NCBI GenBank assembly: GCA_001970955.1
Contig: MPUH01000542.1
Coordinates: forward strand, 1 to 46,928
DNA: 46,928 nt
Reading direction: 5' to 3'
Origin: Stentor coeruleus
Lineage: Eukaryota > Ciliophora > Heterotrichea > Heterotrichida > Stentoridae
The position numbers and the translations under genes are program-made. Positions within the stretch are counted from its first letter, which is position 1, and each line of letters begins with the position of its first letter. This document shows positions 30,646 to 40,324 of the stretch, piece by piece. The notes beneath the pieces are model-generated. The model made no database searches and was not told where the DNA came from. It worked only from the letters and a program-made list of their open reading frames with translations.

Positions 30646-33600
30646 ATGATAAGGAAAACAAATGCAAGAAATACAACCGTAATCAACAACATTCATTCTC
30701 AAGAAGAACTCATTGTTGAATTTGGTAACTCATATGCAAGTATGAAAAAGTCCATAGCAAAAAAAAATTGTATGCTTAAAGAGACTGAAAATAACCATGA
30801 GTCAATTCTATGCATAGACAAGTCTACATTACTTATAATCGAGCCTTATAAACTTCAAACCTATAACTACGAATACGGAAGCATAACAAATGAGATTGTT
30901 TTTTCTGAGAAAATCATATCATGTTCATGTTCTTCTGAGAAAATCCTCATCTCTTCATTATCATCATTAGAAATCTACTCAATTGACTTGATAAAAACTG
31001 TGACCCTAACTAAAATGAAAACTTTTTCTATAGTAAAAATCAGTGAGAATTCTAATTGGGCTATAACTAGTGAGGGGAATGGAAATATTTCTTTGTGGAA
31101 CTTGAAAAAAAATCTATTGAGATGTTCGATTAAAGGCCATGATGGAGACTGTACAGCTTTAGGAGTTTTTATAAAGGATAAAAGGTTTGTGTCAATTGGT
31201 GCTGATAGGAAACTTAAGGTTTGGGATAAGAATTTACAATTGATTAAAGAAGTTAAGATTTCAATTAGAACTAAGTTGATTGAAACATCTGATGAACTTA
31301 TTGTCAGCTCAGAGACTGTGTGGATATATCCAGAGCTTAAAGAAAGGGTTAGGTTTAAAAGGACACCTGTGTTAGGAATGGACAGTTTAGGGGTTGCTAT
31401 ATCACCTAATGCCTTGTATTTAGCTATAAGCAATGAGATGAATATGTCGATTTATGATACAAAAACCATGGCTGTGAAGTTTCGATTCCGTCCTGAAAAA
31501 AAAGTCAAATCCATGTTTTTCTCTAAAGATAATGTGAGCATAATCTACTCAGATAGTAAATCAATCTGGAGGTTAAAATTATTTGAAGACCTTGAAATTA
31601 GAATTTTAGGTAAACTTCCATGTCAAGCAAGCAAAATGGTCAGCGAAGGGCAGTGCATTTTTCTATCAACTGAAGATGGGATTTATCTATATGATGATGG
31701 CGTACAAGCATTTCATAAATTATTAGATGGCAATTTACCTATAATAAGTGAAGTTACAGCCTCATCTTCAAACAATATGAAGCTTACAAGGCATAGTACA
31801 TCATTTAAAAAACAAAGCATGGACTTTAATTTTTATATAGGGAAAAATAAAACTATAGAAGAAATTGGATGTGAAGGGGCTGAAAACACCTTCCTATGTA
31901 CACAAAACATATTATTTCTGCATTGCAACTCGAGTCACCTTTTAAGCTATGATTCAACTGAAATCCGCGTTTACTCAAGGTTAAATTACGATATTATATA
32001 CACATATCCAGCGCAAGGGGTTAAAAATGCTGAAATCAGTAATCGGTCTCAGTGGTTGTTAGTGCTTTTTCCAAGCGAGTTACAAGTGCATTCTTTAATT
32101 ACTATGCAAATACAGAGAATTGTCTCTTCAGATATAGCAGAAATGATTTTTACCCCAAATAGTGAATTTGTGACTATATCCTCTGATTGTATGATTCAAT
32201 TTTTTAGACTTGGTGATGTGTTACCAGAAATATCATTTATAATACCTGAAAGGGTTTTTACAGGTAAAGCTGAATATTATAAGAATTACTTGTTTATTTC
32301 TAGTGAGCATGGGATTGAAATATCTTCTATGCAGGATTTTACTTTTTTGACCACAATTCCAATTCAAGGGCTTCAGCTGTTTAGTCTATCAATTAAAAGT
32401 GGGAAGATTTATTATACTTCAAATGACCAGTTGTTTTGCATTAAAAACCCTGTTGCTGCAAATTTTCATGAACCACTTCTTTTGAAATTCAATGAAATTT
32501 CTTATGATTCCTGGCAATGCGTATATAATCTAATAGCTAATGAACAAGATATAAGATTTGACAGTAGCTCCTTAAAAGACTTTGTAATAATGCCTTATTG
32601 TATAACACCAATCATGATACTCTCAAATAGCAATCAATGTTTAATGCTAAAAAACTGTATGCAAAATGGGTTTAAATACCTTAGATTCTATAACAAGCTT
32701 TTATCGCCAATAACTCTTGCTGTCTGTAGGAAAAACAAAGATGTTTTGAATGTTTTGATGAAAGAAATAATCCTTGCATCTGAAAATGACAAAACAATCC
32801 TCTCAAGAGTTGAAGAAGATATAGTCGAACTAAATCATCAAGGGGCAACAGCAAAGCTTGAGTTTTTTTACAACAACCTTTTTATCGAGCCAGATCAAAA
32901 ACTCCCTAAAATCGGTTTTATCAAAAAAGTACCATTTGTCGCTTTAGAAACTGATTATGGAATAGTTGAAAAATTAAACTTTATAATGCCCCAGGCAATG
33001 CCTGGGGGAGATTTATTGAGTTTTAAATGTAGTAGGATTCGTTTTTCTATAGACGATTTCACAGTAGATAGCGCCGAGTTTTTAGAGTCAATAATCTGCT
33101 GTTCTAATCCAAATATCATGAAAACTTCAATAATTCAAGCGATTTTATTATATAAATGGCAAAAAATGCTCTGGTTAATTTACTTGCAACTGATCTTTTA
33201 TAGCATATATTTAGGTTGTTTGACAATATTTGTAGCTACTGAAGAAAACAATAGTTGGCTTTTAGGGGTTATGAATATTCTTAATACAGTTTTTTTGGTT
33301 GCTGAGATCCCATTACTAAAACTCGATCCGATTCATTATATTTCAGACCCATGGAATATTTTAGATTCTATTAGGCTGATATCTTTATATTTATACTCAG
33401 TTCTTTATATTTTATCACCTGGAAATAATGCTTTTTTTGAAAAAGAGACCCTTGGATGTATAATTCTACTGAGTTGGTTGCGTGGACTTGCATTTTTCAG
33501 GATATTTAAAAGGACTCGTTATTTGGTCAGAATCATAATTGAAGTGGTTATTGATGTCATCCCTTTTGCAATGGTTCTTTGTTATTCAATAGCATCAATC

Positions 33601-34218
33601 GCCCTTGTCGGGTATACTCTTCAAGAACCTTGTGACAAACTAACTTCCGACCTCTGCTCCGAAAGCTCAGCTTTTTCTCAAGCAATCAATGAATGGAATA
33701 TCCAATACCAACTAAACTTAGGTCAATTCTCAACAGAAAACTACGACTTTATCGACTGGATGCAATTTTTCGGTTCAACCGGTCTTAACACCCTTATCAT
33801 GATGTCTATGATCATCGCACTCATGGGCAACACCTTTGAAAAAGTTGAGGAAATGGCTGCGATTGCTGACTACAAAGAAATGGCATCTTATATCCTTGAA
33901 ATTGAAAGCATGTTTTTGTGGATGAATCGCAAAAGCAAAAAAAAATATTTTCAGTTTTGCTATGTAACAACAAGCTTACAACTTGGAGAAGATGAAGTAA
34001 TTCTTGATGCAAAAATCAGTAAAATAAAACAAAAAGTTATGAATTTATCAACAGATATAGGGACTTTTATTAATGAGATTGATACTGTTTATCATGGTTG
34101 CGATATAGAATTTGAAAGGCTTACTCAGGAGACTAATAAAAGATATGATGATTTGATACAGGCGAATTTTGAACAGAACCAAACAATTGTTAAGCTAATG
34201 GAAGAAAAGAAAAAGTAG
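30646..34218 (+). CDS. Giant WD40-repeat / TRP-like ion channel fusion
   Basis: 1190 residues, no introns. Residues about 40-640 are a long run of WD40-like beta-propeller blades (NISLWNLKKNLLRC, IKGHDGDCTALGVF, RKLKVWDKNL). About 700-760 look ankyrin-like (LLSPITLAVCRKNKDVLNVL). A six-span membrane domain runs from about 840 to 1065, including DPWNILDSIRLISLY, the basic FRIFKRTRYLVR segment, a last pore-like helix pair (DWMQFFGSTGLNTLIMMSMI) and ALMGNTFEKV, in the style of TRP and polycystin ion-transport domains. The tail from about 1090 is a coiled coil. Such WD40-plus-channel proteins occur in ciliates; the gating stimulus is unknown. Pore selectivity is not readable. Confidence 0.82.
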   Translation: MIRKTNARNTTVINNIHSQEELIVEFGNSYASMKKSIAKKNCMLKETENNHESILCIDKSTLLIIEPYKLQTYNYEYGSITNEIVFSEKIISCSCSSEKILISSLSSLEIYSIDLIKTVTLTKMKTFSIVKISENSNWAITSEGNGNISLWNLKKNLLRCSIKGHDGDCTALGVFIKDKRFVSIGADRKLKVWDKNLQLIKEVKISIRTKLIETSDELIVSSETVWIYPELKERVRFKRTPVLGMDSLGVAISPNALYLAISNEMNMSIYDTKTMAVKFRFRPEKKVKSMFFSKDNVSIIYSDSKSIWRLKLFEDLEIRILGKLPCQASKMVSEGQCIFLSTEDGIYLYDDGVQAFHKLLDGNLPIISEVTASSSNNMKLTRHSTSFKKQSMDFNFYIGKNKTIEEIGCEGAENTFLCTQNILFLHCNSSHLLSYDSTEIRVYSRLNYDIIYTYPAQGVKNAEISNRSQWLLVLFPSELQVHSLITMQIQRIVSSDIAEMIFTPNSEFVTISSDCMIQFFRLGDVLPEISFIIPERVFTGKAEYYKNYLFISSEHGIEISSMQDFTFLTTIPIQGLQLFSLSIKSGKIYYTSNDQLFCIKNPVAANFHEPLLLKFNEISYDSWQCVYNLIANEQDIRFDSSSLKDFVIMPYCITPIMILSNSNQCLMLKNCMQNGFKYLRFYNKLLSPITLAVCRKNKDVLNVLMKEIILASENDKTILSRVEEDIVELNHQGATAKLEFFYNNLFIEPDQKLPKIGFIKKVPFVALETDYGIVEKLNFIMPQAMPGGDLLSFKCSRIRFSIDDFTVDSAEFLESIICCSNPNIMKTSIIQAILLYKWQKMLWLIYLQLIFYSIYLGCLTIFVATEENNSWLLGVMNILNTVFLVAEIPLLKLDPIHYISDPWNILDSIRLISLYLYSVLYILSPGNNAFFEKETLGCIILLSWLRGLAFFRIFKRTRYLVRIIIEVVIDVIPFAMVLCYSIASIALVGYTLQEPCDKLTSDLCSESSAFSQAINEWNIQYQLNLGQFSTENYDFIDWMQFFGSTGLNTLIMMSMIIALMGNTFEKVEEMAAIADYKEMASYILEIESMFLWMNRKSKKKYFQFCYVTTSLQLGEDEVILDAKISKIKQKVMNLSTDIGTFINEIDTVYHGCDIEFERLTQETNKRYDDLIQANFEQNQTIVKLMEEKKK
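32989..33007. repeat. 19-bp GC-rich quasi-palindrome inside the channel gene
   Basis: Arms CCCCAGGCA and TGCCTGGGG around one base. It is conspicuous in AT-rich DNA and encodes part of MPQAMPGG. It could form an RNA hairpin. Confidence 0.6.
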
Positions 34219-34247
34219 TTTTTAGTGAGTAGAATAAGTAAATACTA

Positions 34248-34868
34248 TTAACTAATCAGTTTACGAGATATGAAGAACCTTCTTAAACTCCAGATTTGCC
34301 ATAAGCCTGAAACTAGGATGATGATAGTTTGGAAGATTGTGAAAAACATTATACGTGAGTTGATATCCTCGCTTTCATCTTTAAACAAAGCTTCTTTTTC
34401 TCTTGAATACTCTTGTTGTTTAATAATATCACTAAGCCTTTCATTAACATTATTGACAATTTCCTCTAAATGTCCCAATTGTTCTTTACTAGCCAAATGC
34501 TCATGACTCACATCTTCTTTAGTATTATCCATTTTCAATTCGAATCTTAGTTTTCTTGGAGTTCCAAACCAGCTTGTAGAAGTGGCTGCGACACAGATTT
34601 TGTGTTTCCCGAATCCTTGTGAAGTGAATGAGAATTTACCTTGTCCTCTGACTAGTCTTGTAAGGATTTGTGTTGATTTTTCATCTAAAACTCGAAGATT
34701 CACTCCTTGATCAAGTTTGTCTGCTGGAGGGACGTCTAATAAGTTATAGTTCCCGAGGACCACTGTTGATTCAGGAAGGTCGAGAACGAAACACCTTTCA
34801 GTGCCCTCAATAAGGTAAAAGTGAATACCTTGGACAAGACTTATGAGAAAAAGAAGCAATCCTACCAT
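34248..34868 (-). CDS. p24/TMED (emp24/gp25L) cargo receptor
   Basis: 206 residues, the family's usual size. A signal peptide (about 1-14) leads into a GOLD domain (about 15-110) with the paired cysteines Cys26 and Cys97-type positions (ERCFVLDL; KICVAATS). A luminal coiled coil follows (LGHLEEIVNNVNERLSDIIK), then a transmembrane helix (about 172-193) and a short cytosolic tail LRRFFISRKLIS. The FF and basic residues of this tail match COPII/COPI sorting signals. p24 proteins cycle between ER and Golgi and load secretory cargo. The gene converges on the channel gene with a 29-bp gap. Confidence 0.92.
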   Translation of the reverse strand: MVGLLLFLISLVQGIHFYLIEGTERCFVLDLPESTVVLGNYNLLDVPPADKLDQGVNLRVLDEKSTQILTRLVRGQGKFSFTSQGFGKHKICVAATSTSWFGTPRKLRFELKMDNTKEDVSHEHLASKEQLGHLEEIVNNVNERLSDIIKQQEYSREKEALFKDESEDINSRIMFFTIFQTIIILVSGLWQIWSLRRFFISRKLIS

Positions 34869-35600
34869 TAAAATATTATATTTTGCTTAGAGAGAAATTA
34901 TGATAAGCAGTTTGATATGATTTTGTCCTTTTAAGGTATAGAGAGGTAAAGGTTTTTATGGGGTTATAGATTATGAGGATTCTTTGAAGGATTTTTATTC
35001 ATAGAAGATTTTGGATTTAGATACTGGGGGATTGAGGTAATGATAAGTAGGGTAAGAGTTTTGTCAGAAGAGTATTGGATTTGGAGAGGATTAATTGGGT
35101 TTGGAGATTAGAAAGACTTTATGGCTTTTATAGAAATTATTTTTATAAATTGAATGAAATTTTGTGAATATTTCTTATGCAAATTGGCACTCACACCAAT
35201 TTACAACTGCAAAAGCTATAATTTCTCACAAAAAACCCATAAAACTTTCATTTTGATTAAATTCGGATATATAAAACTAGCACCCGAATCATATAAAAAA
35301 CTTAACACTCTAATTGGGTTTGGAGATTAGAAAGACTTTATGGCTTTTATAGAAATTATTTTTATAAATTGAATAAAATTTTGTGAATATTTCTTATGCA
35401 AATTGGCACTCACACGAATTTACAACTGCAAAAGCTATAATTTCTCACAAAAAACCCATAAAACTTTCATTCTGATTTAATTCGGATATATAAAACTAAC
35501 ACCCGAATCATATAAAAAACTTATCACACAATCTAAATCTAAAAGTCCATTTAAAAAGCCGAATTTAGAATTATTCACTTAATAAAACCTGTAGTTAATA
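34869..35600. other. Intergenic region with a 219-bp tandem duplication
   Basis: 730 bp between two minus-strand genes. It is G-rich near the left gene and C-rich near the right. Most of it is the duplication listed separately. No ORF. Confidence 0.6.
35092..35529. repeat. 219-bp tandem duplication of an intergenic strand-switch unit
   Basis: Units 35092-35310 and 35311-35529 differ at roughly six to ten positions (a few percent). Each unit contains a complete passage from G-rich to C-rich sequence. No N separates them, and the divergence favours a real duplication or two alleles placed in tandem. Confidence 0.85.
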
Positions 35601-36163
35601 CTAAATATTTGCTGCTGAAGCTTTAGAAACTGTTATAAACACTAAGCAAATCAAAATACTCAACAAAGCAATAATTCCCCAAACCCAATAAAACTTAGAG
35701 TCTTTTACAATATACGATACAAGTTTCTCACTTTCTTGACGGATTTTCGATATAGAATTAGTAGCTTGACTATCCATAGTAGAAAGCCCAACAATTGCTT
35801 GAGGGATCTGTTTTTTGATATTAGTTGTGTTGATACTGTGGATTTCTATATCAATTAGATCGACTAAGGATTGGATTTTTAAGACCATGTTTTGAACAAT
35901 TCCAGCTTCGGTTGTGTTGAAGTTTGCGTGGCTTTTTGAGAGATTGTCGATTACTAACTCGAGGTTTTCTATTGATTTTTCAGCTTTTTCAACTTCTTTC
36001 TCTAGAAGAGTTAGATATTCTTTTATTCTACCCCTAGATCAGTATCACGGACTATTCGGCTTAAAGTATCTAAGGTGTCAGAAAGAGATTTTATCCTTGA
36101 GATATCCTCTTCGATGTCCGCAAAGACTAGGCATACCAGCAAAAATCCTATTAGCTTTCCCAT
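35601..36163 (-). CDS. Type I membrane protein with luminal coiled coil, apparent frameshift
   Basis: An ATG at 36163 opens a signal peptide (MGKLIGFLLVCLVFADIEED), then ISRIKSLSDTLDTLSRIVRDTDLG, after which the frame stops. Protein-like sequence resumes at once in another frame (RIKEYLTLLEKEVEKAEKS) and runs to 35601. The break lies at a run of four C (36031-36034 on the plus strand); one extra base there would restore the frame, so a homopolymer error is likely. The whole would be about 187 residues: signal peptide, long coiled coil with N-glycosylation sites (NFNTT, SINTT) and a C-terminal membrane helix (WGIIALLSILICLVFITV). It resembles p24 proteins in build but lacks a GOLD domain. Family not recognised. 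Confidence 0.6.
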
Positions 36164-37351
36164 TTATTATTTAGCTAAGTATGGAAACTTAAGCTTCTTT
36201 GATAAATTAAATTTATCCAAGTTATTGAAATTTTAGATAATGCTACATTTTTCATATGTGGAAATAATAATAATAAACTAATTCATAGAGAATTCTTATA
36301 TTATAATAATTTATTATTATCGTAAGTTAAACGATAAAAATTAGATTCTCCACATATTTATCTATGCAAAATATCATACTTATCTTATCATGCTTTTCCA
36401 CCATTCCGTTTTTACCTGAAACTTTGCAGTTAATATTTCCCCTACCTCCAATATAGATAAAACCTTTAAATTATAATCTGCAATTTTCTAGGTCAAAGTT
36501 TTCAAGAATTTTAAAAAACTCACTATTTTCTTTACATAAAAGATTTTTTAATTTTCCACAAGGCGCAGGCTCTCAGAAAATTCGGCTCCTGAAAATTCTT
36601 TGGAAGCATTTCTTTGATTATTTCTAGGTAAATTATTAAATGGATTTATGATTTAGTAAAATAGGAATTTTTTTGCTTTTGGCCTTTGCAGATTATGATA
36701 ATATTAATATTTCAGAATTTTTTTGATTTTAGTTTTACACTGAGGACATTAGATTTTTTAAAATTGGGATATTCCAGCCACAAAGAATGCTCTATGTGGT
36801 AAAAAATGATATTAGCTTTTAATGGCGAAATATTTTAATGCAAAAAAATAATTTTAGAAAGTTATGTACTGTTCACAAGGAATTATATTTTAAAATAAAA
36901 AAAATGATTTGATTAAATTTTATTACTTATTTGATACTACTCATATGCTTAAATCAACTATAAAATCAAAAGGCTTTTCTATAAACAGGATCGCCTCCTC
37001 TCACTTATGAGAAATGTGCAGAAATTGCCAACTAAAGTCGTATTCATAGTAAAGTGCAATTTTTAAGCTTATAAAATTATCATATTGACGATATAAATGA
37101 TTTTTTTTCTGGGGTAATGAAATGGAATGCNGAAATTGCCAACTAAAGTCGTATTCATAGTAAAGTGCAATTTTTAGGCTTATAAAATTATCATATTGAC
37201 GATATAAATGATTTTTTTTCTGGGGTAATGAAATGGAATGCCATGCTATATATCAAGACTCATTATCAGCCTAAGTATAATGATATAACTGTTACAATAC
37301 ATAAACTGACATATATATTTTTATTGTAAAATGATATTGATTAAATCCTAG
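36164..37351. other. Intergenic region with an N-gap repeat and weak coding trace
   Basis: 1.2 kb. On the minus strand, about 36947-36370, one frame reads protein-like pieces (KEFSGAEFSESLRLVEN, ILEVGEILTAKFQVKTE) but is broken by about a dozen stops, nearly all TAA. That is close to the chance rate in this DNA, so I do not call a gene. The repeat around N 37131 is listed separately. Confidence 0.4.
37021..37241. repeat. Direct repeat abutting an N gap (probable contig overlap)
   Basis: 110 bp (37021-37130) recurs at 37132-37241 with one base different and a single N (37131) between. Confidence 0.82.
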
Positions 37352-37721
37352 CTAAAAATAGATTTTAGAAATATGGGTATTCAACTTAGTAATTTTGAAA
37401 ATGTTGCATATGCGATTTTTGTTTTCTTGTTGGGTATTATGATAATATCTTTAAGGATGAATTTTAAAATTCCAATCAGGAAAGCTTATGAGAACTACAA
37501 AAGATGTAAAAATGGACGTTATACTAGAGTGCTGCCCTAAGATATACGAGAAAATTATAGTTTATTTGAATCTTATATGTAAAAGAGCTAATGGTGAGCT
37601 ACCAACAGGGGCGAAGTTCCTAAGAAATCTCATAAGAAACCATCCTGACTATAAAAAAGACTCAATAATCACAAGTCAAATTGCTTCGGATACAGGACAA
37701 ATCGTTAAAGACAAAAACTAG
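37352..37721 (+). pseudogene. Glutamate-cysteine ligase catalytic subunit relic
   Basis: Two out-of-frame pieces match the C-terminal part of GCLC, the first enzyme of glutathione synthesis. Piece one (37352-37510 or so) reads IDFRNMGIQLSNFENVAY, corresponding to the family's FRPMEVQLTDFENAA, then a hydrophobic stretch and MNFKIPIRKAYEN (family: LDFLIPLSKVDEN). Piece two (to 37721) reads CKRANGELPTGAKFLRNLI and RNHPDYKKDSIIT (family: KRASGEL...NHPDYKQDSVIT). About 45 family residues between them are missing, the frame changes, a TAG lies just upstream of piece one and the family's C-terminus is absent. No catalytic N-terminal region is nearby. A decayed fragment; the ATG at 37488 is probably not used. 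Confidence 0.82.
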
Positions 37722-37867
37722 ATTGAATCTTCTTGTTCCTTATGCTCAATATTATTGGAATAGTTAATTATTAAAAAAGCCATTACTTTTTACGTTAAAG
37801 TCCTTGTTTCTTAGAATAACTATATAGTTAAAAAGCCTTTTTTATATAAATTAAACAGATTTTGTTA

Positions 37868-38587
37868 TTATAACCAAATACTTGTGCTGAAGGTTTTTAG
37901 AAACTCATCAAAACGTTGGATAATTGCATGATCCTTTTCGTTACCTTTAAAGATGAATTTTTCGAAGTTCAATTCGCTGTTGTGCTTTATAAGAAAAGTT
38001 GAAATTTCTTCTAGTTTGCCTTTTGTTGTACAGGCGTAGTCAACTTTTTCACCTTTGCGGATTAAGTTGTAGAGGAGCTCTAAAAGCCGTTTGCGCTGGT
38101 AACGGGTTTCAGGGTCTGCAACATATCTTAAACCAAGGTTTATGATTTTTTCTTTGAGTTGGGAGTCCTTTTCAAAGTTTAGTTTAGCTAAGTTGCTAAT
38201 GCTTAGACGGCTTTTGAGATTCGGTCGAAGCACTTGTGTTGATCTGCTCTTGAAAATATTTCCTTGTTGATAAGTACTCTCAAAATTGACTTTTTTTTTA
38301 GAATGAAAGTACGGGATATAGAAACTACTACTTCCTGAAAAATTTGGACTAACCACGCAGCCCAAGCCAGGATTAGACCTTGCTTTTTCAGTAGTTGTTA
38401 TATGATGCTTAAAGTTATTTGGGCTTACACGTGAGCGGAGCTTGAATGTTGGGGACTTAGTTAATTCCCCACAAACACACGAGATTTTATGGCAGCCTTC
38501 ACATTTTTTCCAGTTTCTAATATCGTTCATAGACCTTACTCCATCTAATGACTTGCAGATAACTGAGATTTCTAATGAGGAGTTCAT
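37868..38587 (-). CDS. Orphan protein with N-terminal Cys cluster
   Basis: 239 residues. Near the N-terminus is KKCEGCHKISCVCGE (about residues 27-41), a CxxCxxxxCxC arrangement that could bind zinc and loosely echoes the Cys start of the SAXO-like protein at 19876, though the CGxHxCP part is missing. Then a Ser-rich linker (about 42-130) and a helical C-terminus (about 140-239) rich in Leu and Lys. No membrane span or introns. Family not recognised. Confidence 0.7.
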   Translation of the reverse strand: MNSSLEISVICKSLDGVRSMNDIRNWKKCEGCHKISCVCGELTKSPTFKLRSRVSPNNFKHHITTTEKARSNPGLGCVVSPNFSGSSSFYIPYFHSKKKVNFESTYQQGNIFKSRSTQVLRPNLKSRLSISNLAKLNFEKDSQLKEKIINLGLRYVADPETRYQRKRLLELLYNLIRKGEKVDYACTTKGKLEEISTFLIKHNSELNFEKFIFKGNEKDHAIIQRFDEFLKTFSTSIWL

Positions 38588-40324
38588 ATACAGAATTATT
38601 ATGAGTTATACAATCTCAAATTATTGGATATCATTTTGCTTTAGATGCTTGAGTAAATAAGTTTTAAAGGAGGAAATAAATCGAGTGTATTGTAAAAGGT
38701 TAGATGATTGGTTTTCTGATTTTCATAGCAAATGACTATGGTTTGAAAGCGTTATTGAAGATTTTAATAAGTTTTATAGTTTTCGTATGAAAATATGTTG
38801 AAATTAAGAATATATGATTTTTTGTATAAAATTGAGATTATGTGTTGCAATAATATGGAAGAGAGGATTTATATAGTTGTAAGGATGAAAAAGCAACAGA
38901 TATAATAATATCAATTGAAAGCTATACTTTAAGATTTTAGATTGAATAAAATTAAGTTTTATTGCTTGATATAGTATTCATCTAATTGATTTGAAGTATT
39001 TTGAAAATAGAGAAAAACCATCTTAAGTCTTTAAACCAATTTATTAAGTCATTATAAGATGATGCTTAAACGAAACCTTGTCATAAACTAAATAGAAAAT
39101 ATTATTTTATAGATTTAAATTTTTATGATTATTTTAAAATATAGCTTAATGATGAGGTTTTAATCACTAATTATTATATAATAAGCTGAATTTCACTCTT
39201 TATTCAATAGAATTTAGTTTGAGAATGAAATTTTTAAAATGCAAAATTTGCAATATATATGTTTTATTAAGCCATATATAATTAGTACTTGTATTAGATT
39301 TTACAAAGCCCAATAACANATATATATGTTTTATTAAGCCATATATAATTAGTACTTGTATTAGATTTTACAAAGCCCAATAACAAAAAAATAAGTACAC
39401 ATATGGATATAGTATTTCTCCTCAGCATCACAAATTTTTAGATTTTTTAGGGAAATAAGTTGTTTTACTTAGAAAACAGCTTATTTTAATACCTATTTTT
39501 ATAAGAATGCTTTAAGGCTTAAAACTAAACTATGCTTGAAAGTTATTTTGCCCTAAGTTTGAAGTTGATTTATTGCTTAGTTATTTTTTAGTAATCGTAA
39601 GACTATTAAATATCATTCAGCATATAACACTAGATTTCGAAAACTTAGTTTCTATGTGACTTTCTGATTCTTTTTTATATATAATTTAGGAAATAGTATT
39701 AATTATTAGATTATATAAGTATTTGTCCTTAATAAAGTCTTTCTGTTGAGTTTTTAAGGTAAAACTGGAGACTATTAAGCCATAAAAGCTCAAGAATTAT
39801 ACCTAAAAGTAAAAAATTATCATAGGAAATTTTTTAATAATAACCCTAAAAAGCATTATATAAACCTAAATATTCCAATTAATCACACAAAAAACACCAA
39901 CTAACCTTCAAAAATCATAATCTTCAGAGTAAGAAATCCCAAAGTTACCATTTTTACCTAACCAATAAGAGTTTTCAAAACCTCAAATAGGAAATTCATA
40001 CAACTAAAGCAAGCAAACTTATCTAAAAAAGTTTAAAAATAAGAAATCCATCCAACTCTAAAAAAACTACGCATCTTTTTCTGAATTACAGAAACTTTCT
40101 AGTTAAAATTATCATATATAGATACATGGAAAAAAATAAAACGATAAAAAAGTTTCTAGGATTATCAAGAATAGTTTTAAAGAACTTGCTTAACAGTATA
40201 CCTAATAAGCTATTAAAAAGTTAAAACTCTAAGAATTTTTAAGTTCCAGAAGCGGGTGAAAACTAGTATATTAACCATTAAATAATGTCGTGTTATTTAC
40301 CTAATTAGACCTATATGAATTAGC
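38588..40324. other. Long AT-rich intergenic region
   Basis: 1.7 kb. It is G-rich near its left end and C-rich at about 39840-40080. It holds the N-gap repeat at 39252-39386 and one tiny plus-strand ORF (40126-40224, 32 codons beginning MEKNKTIKKFLGLS) that has a C-rich upstream tract like real genes here but no other support. Confidence 0.5.
39252..39386. repeat. Direct repeat abutting an N gap (probable contig overlap)
   Basis: 67 bp (39252-39318) recurs at 39320-39386 with a single N (39319) between. Confidence 0.8.

Noticed and set aside
30975..31433. 152-codon minus-strand ORF
   Set aside because: Antisense shadow of the WD40 region of the large channel gene.
36021..36050. 15-nt intron GTGATACTGATCTAG in the secretory coiled-coil gene
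   Set aside because: It fits length and A10, but removing 15 nt does not change frame and the downstream stop remains.
40126..40224. 32-codon plus-strand ORF with C-rich upstream tract
   Set aside because: Too short to call without transcripts; the C-rich tract may belong to the MYB gene.
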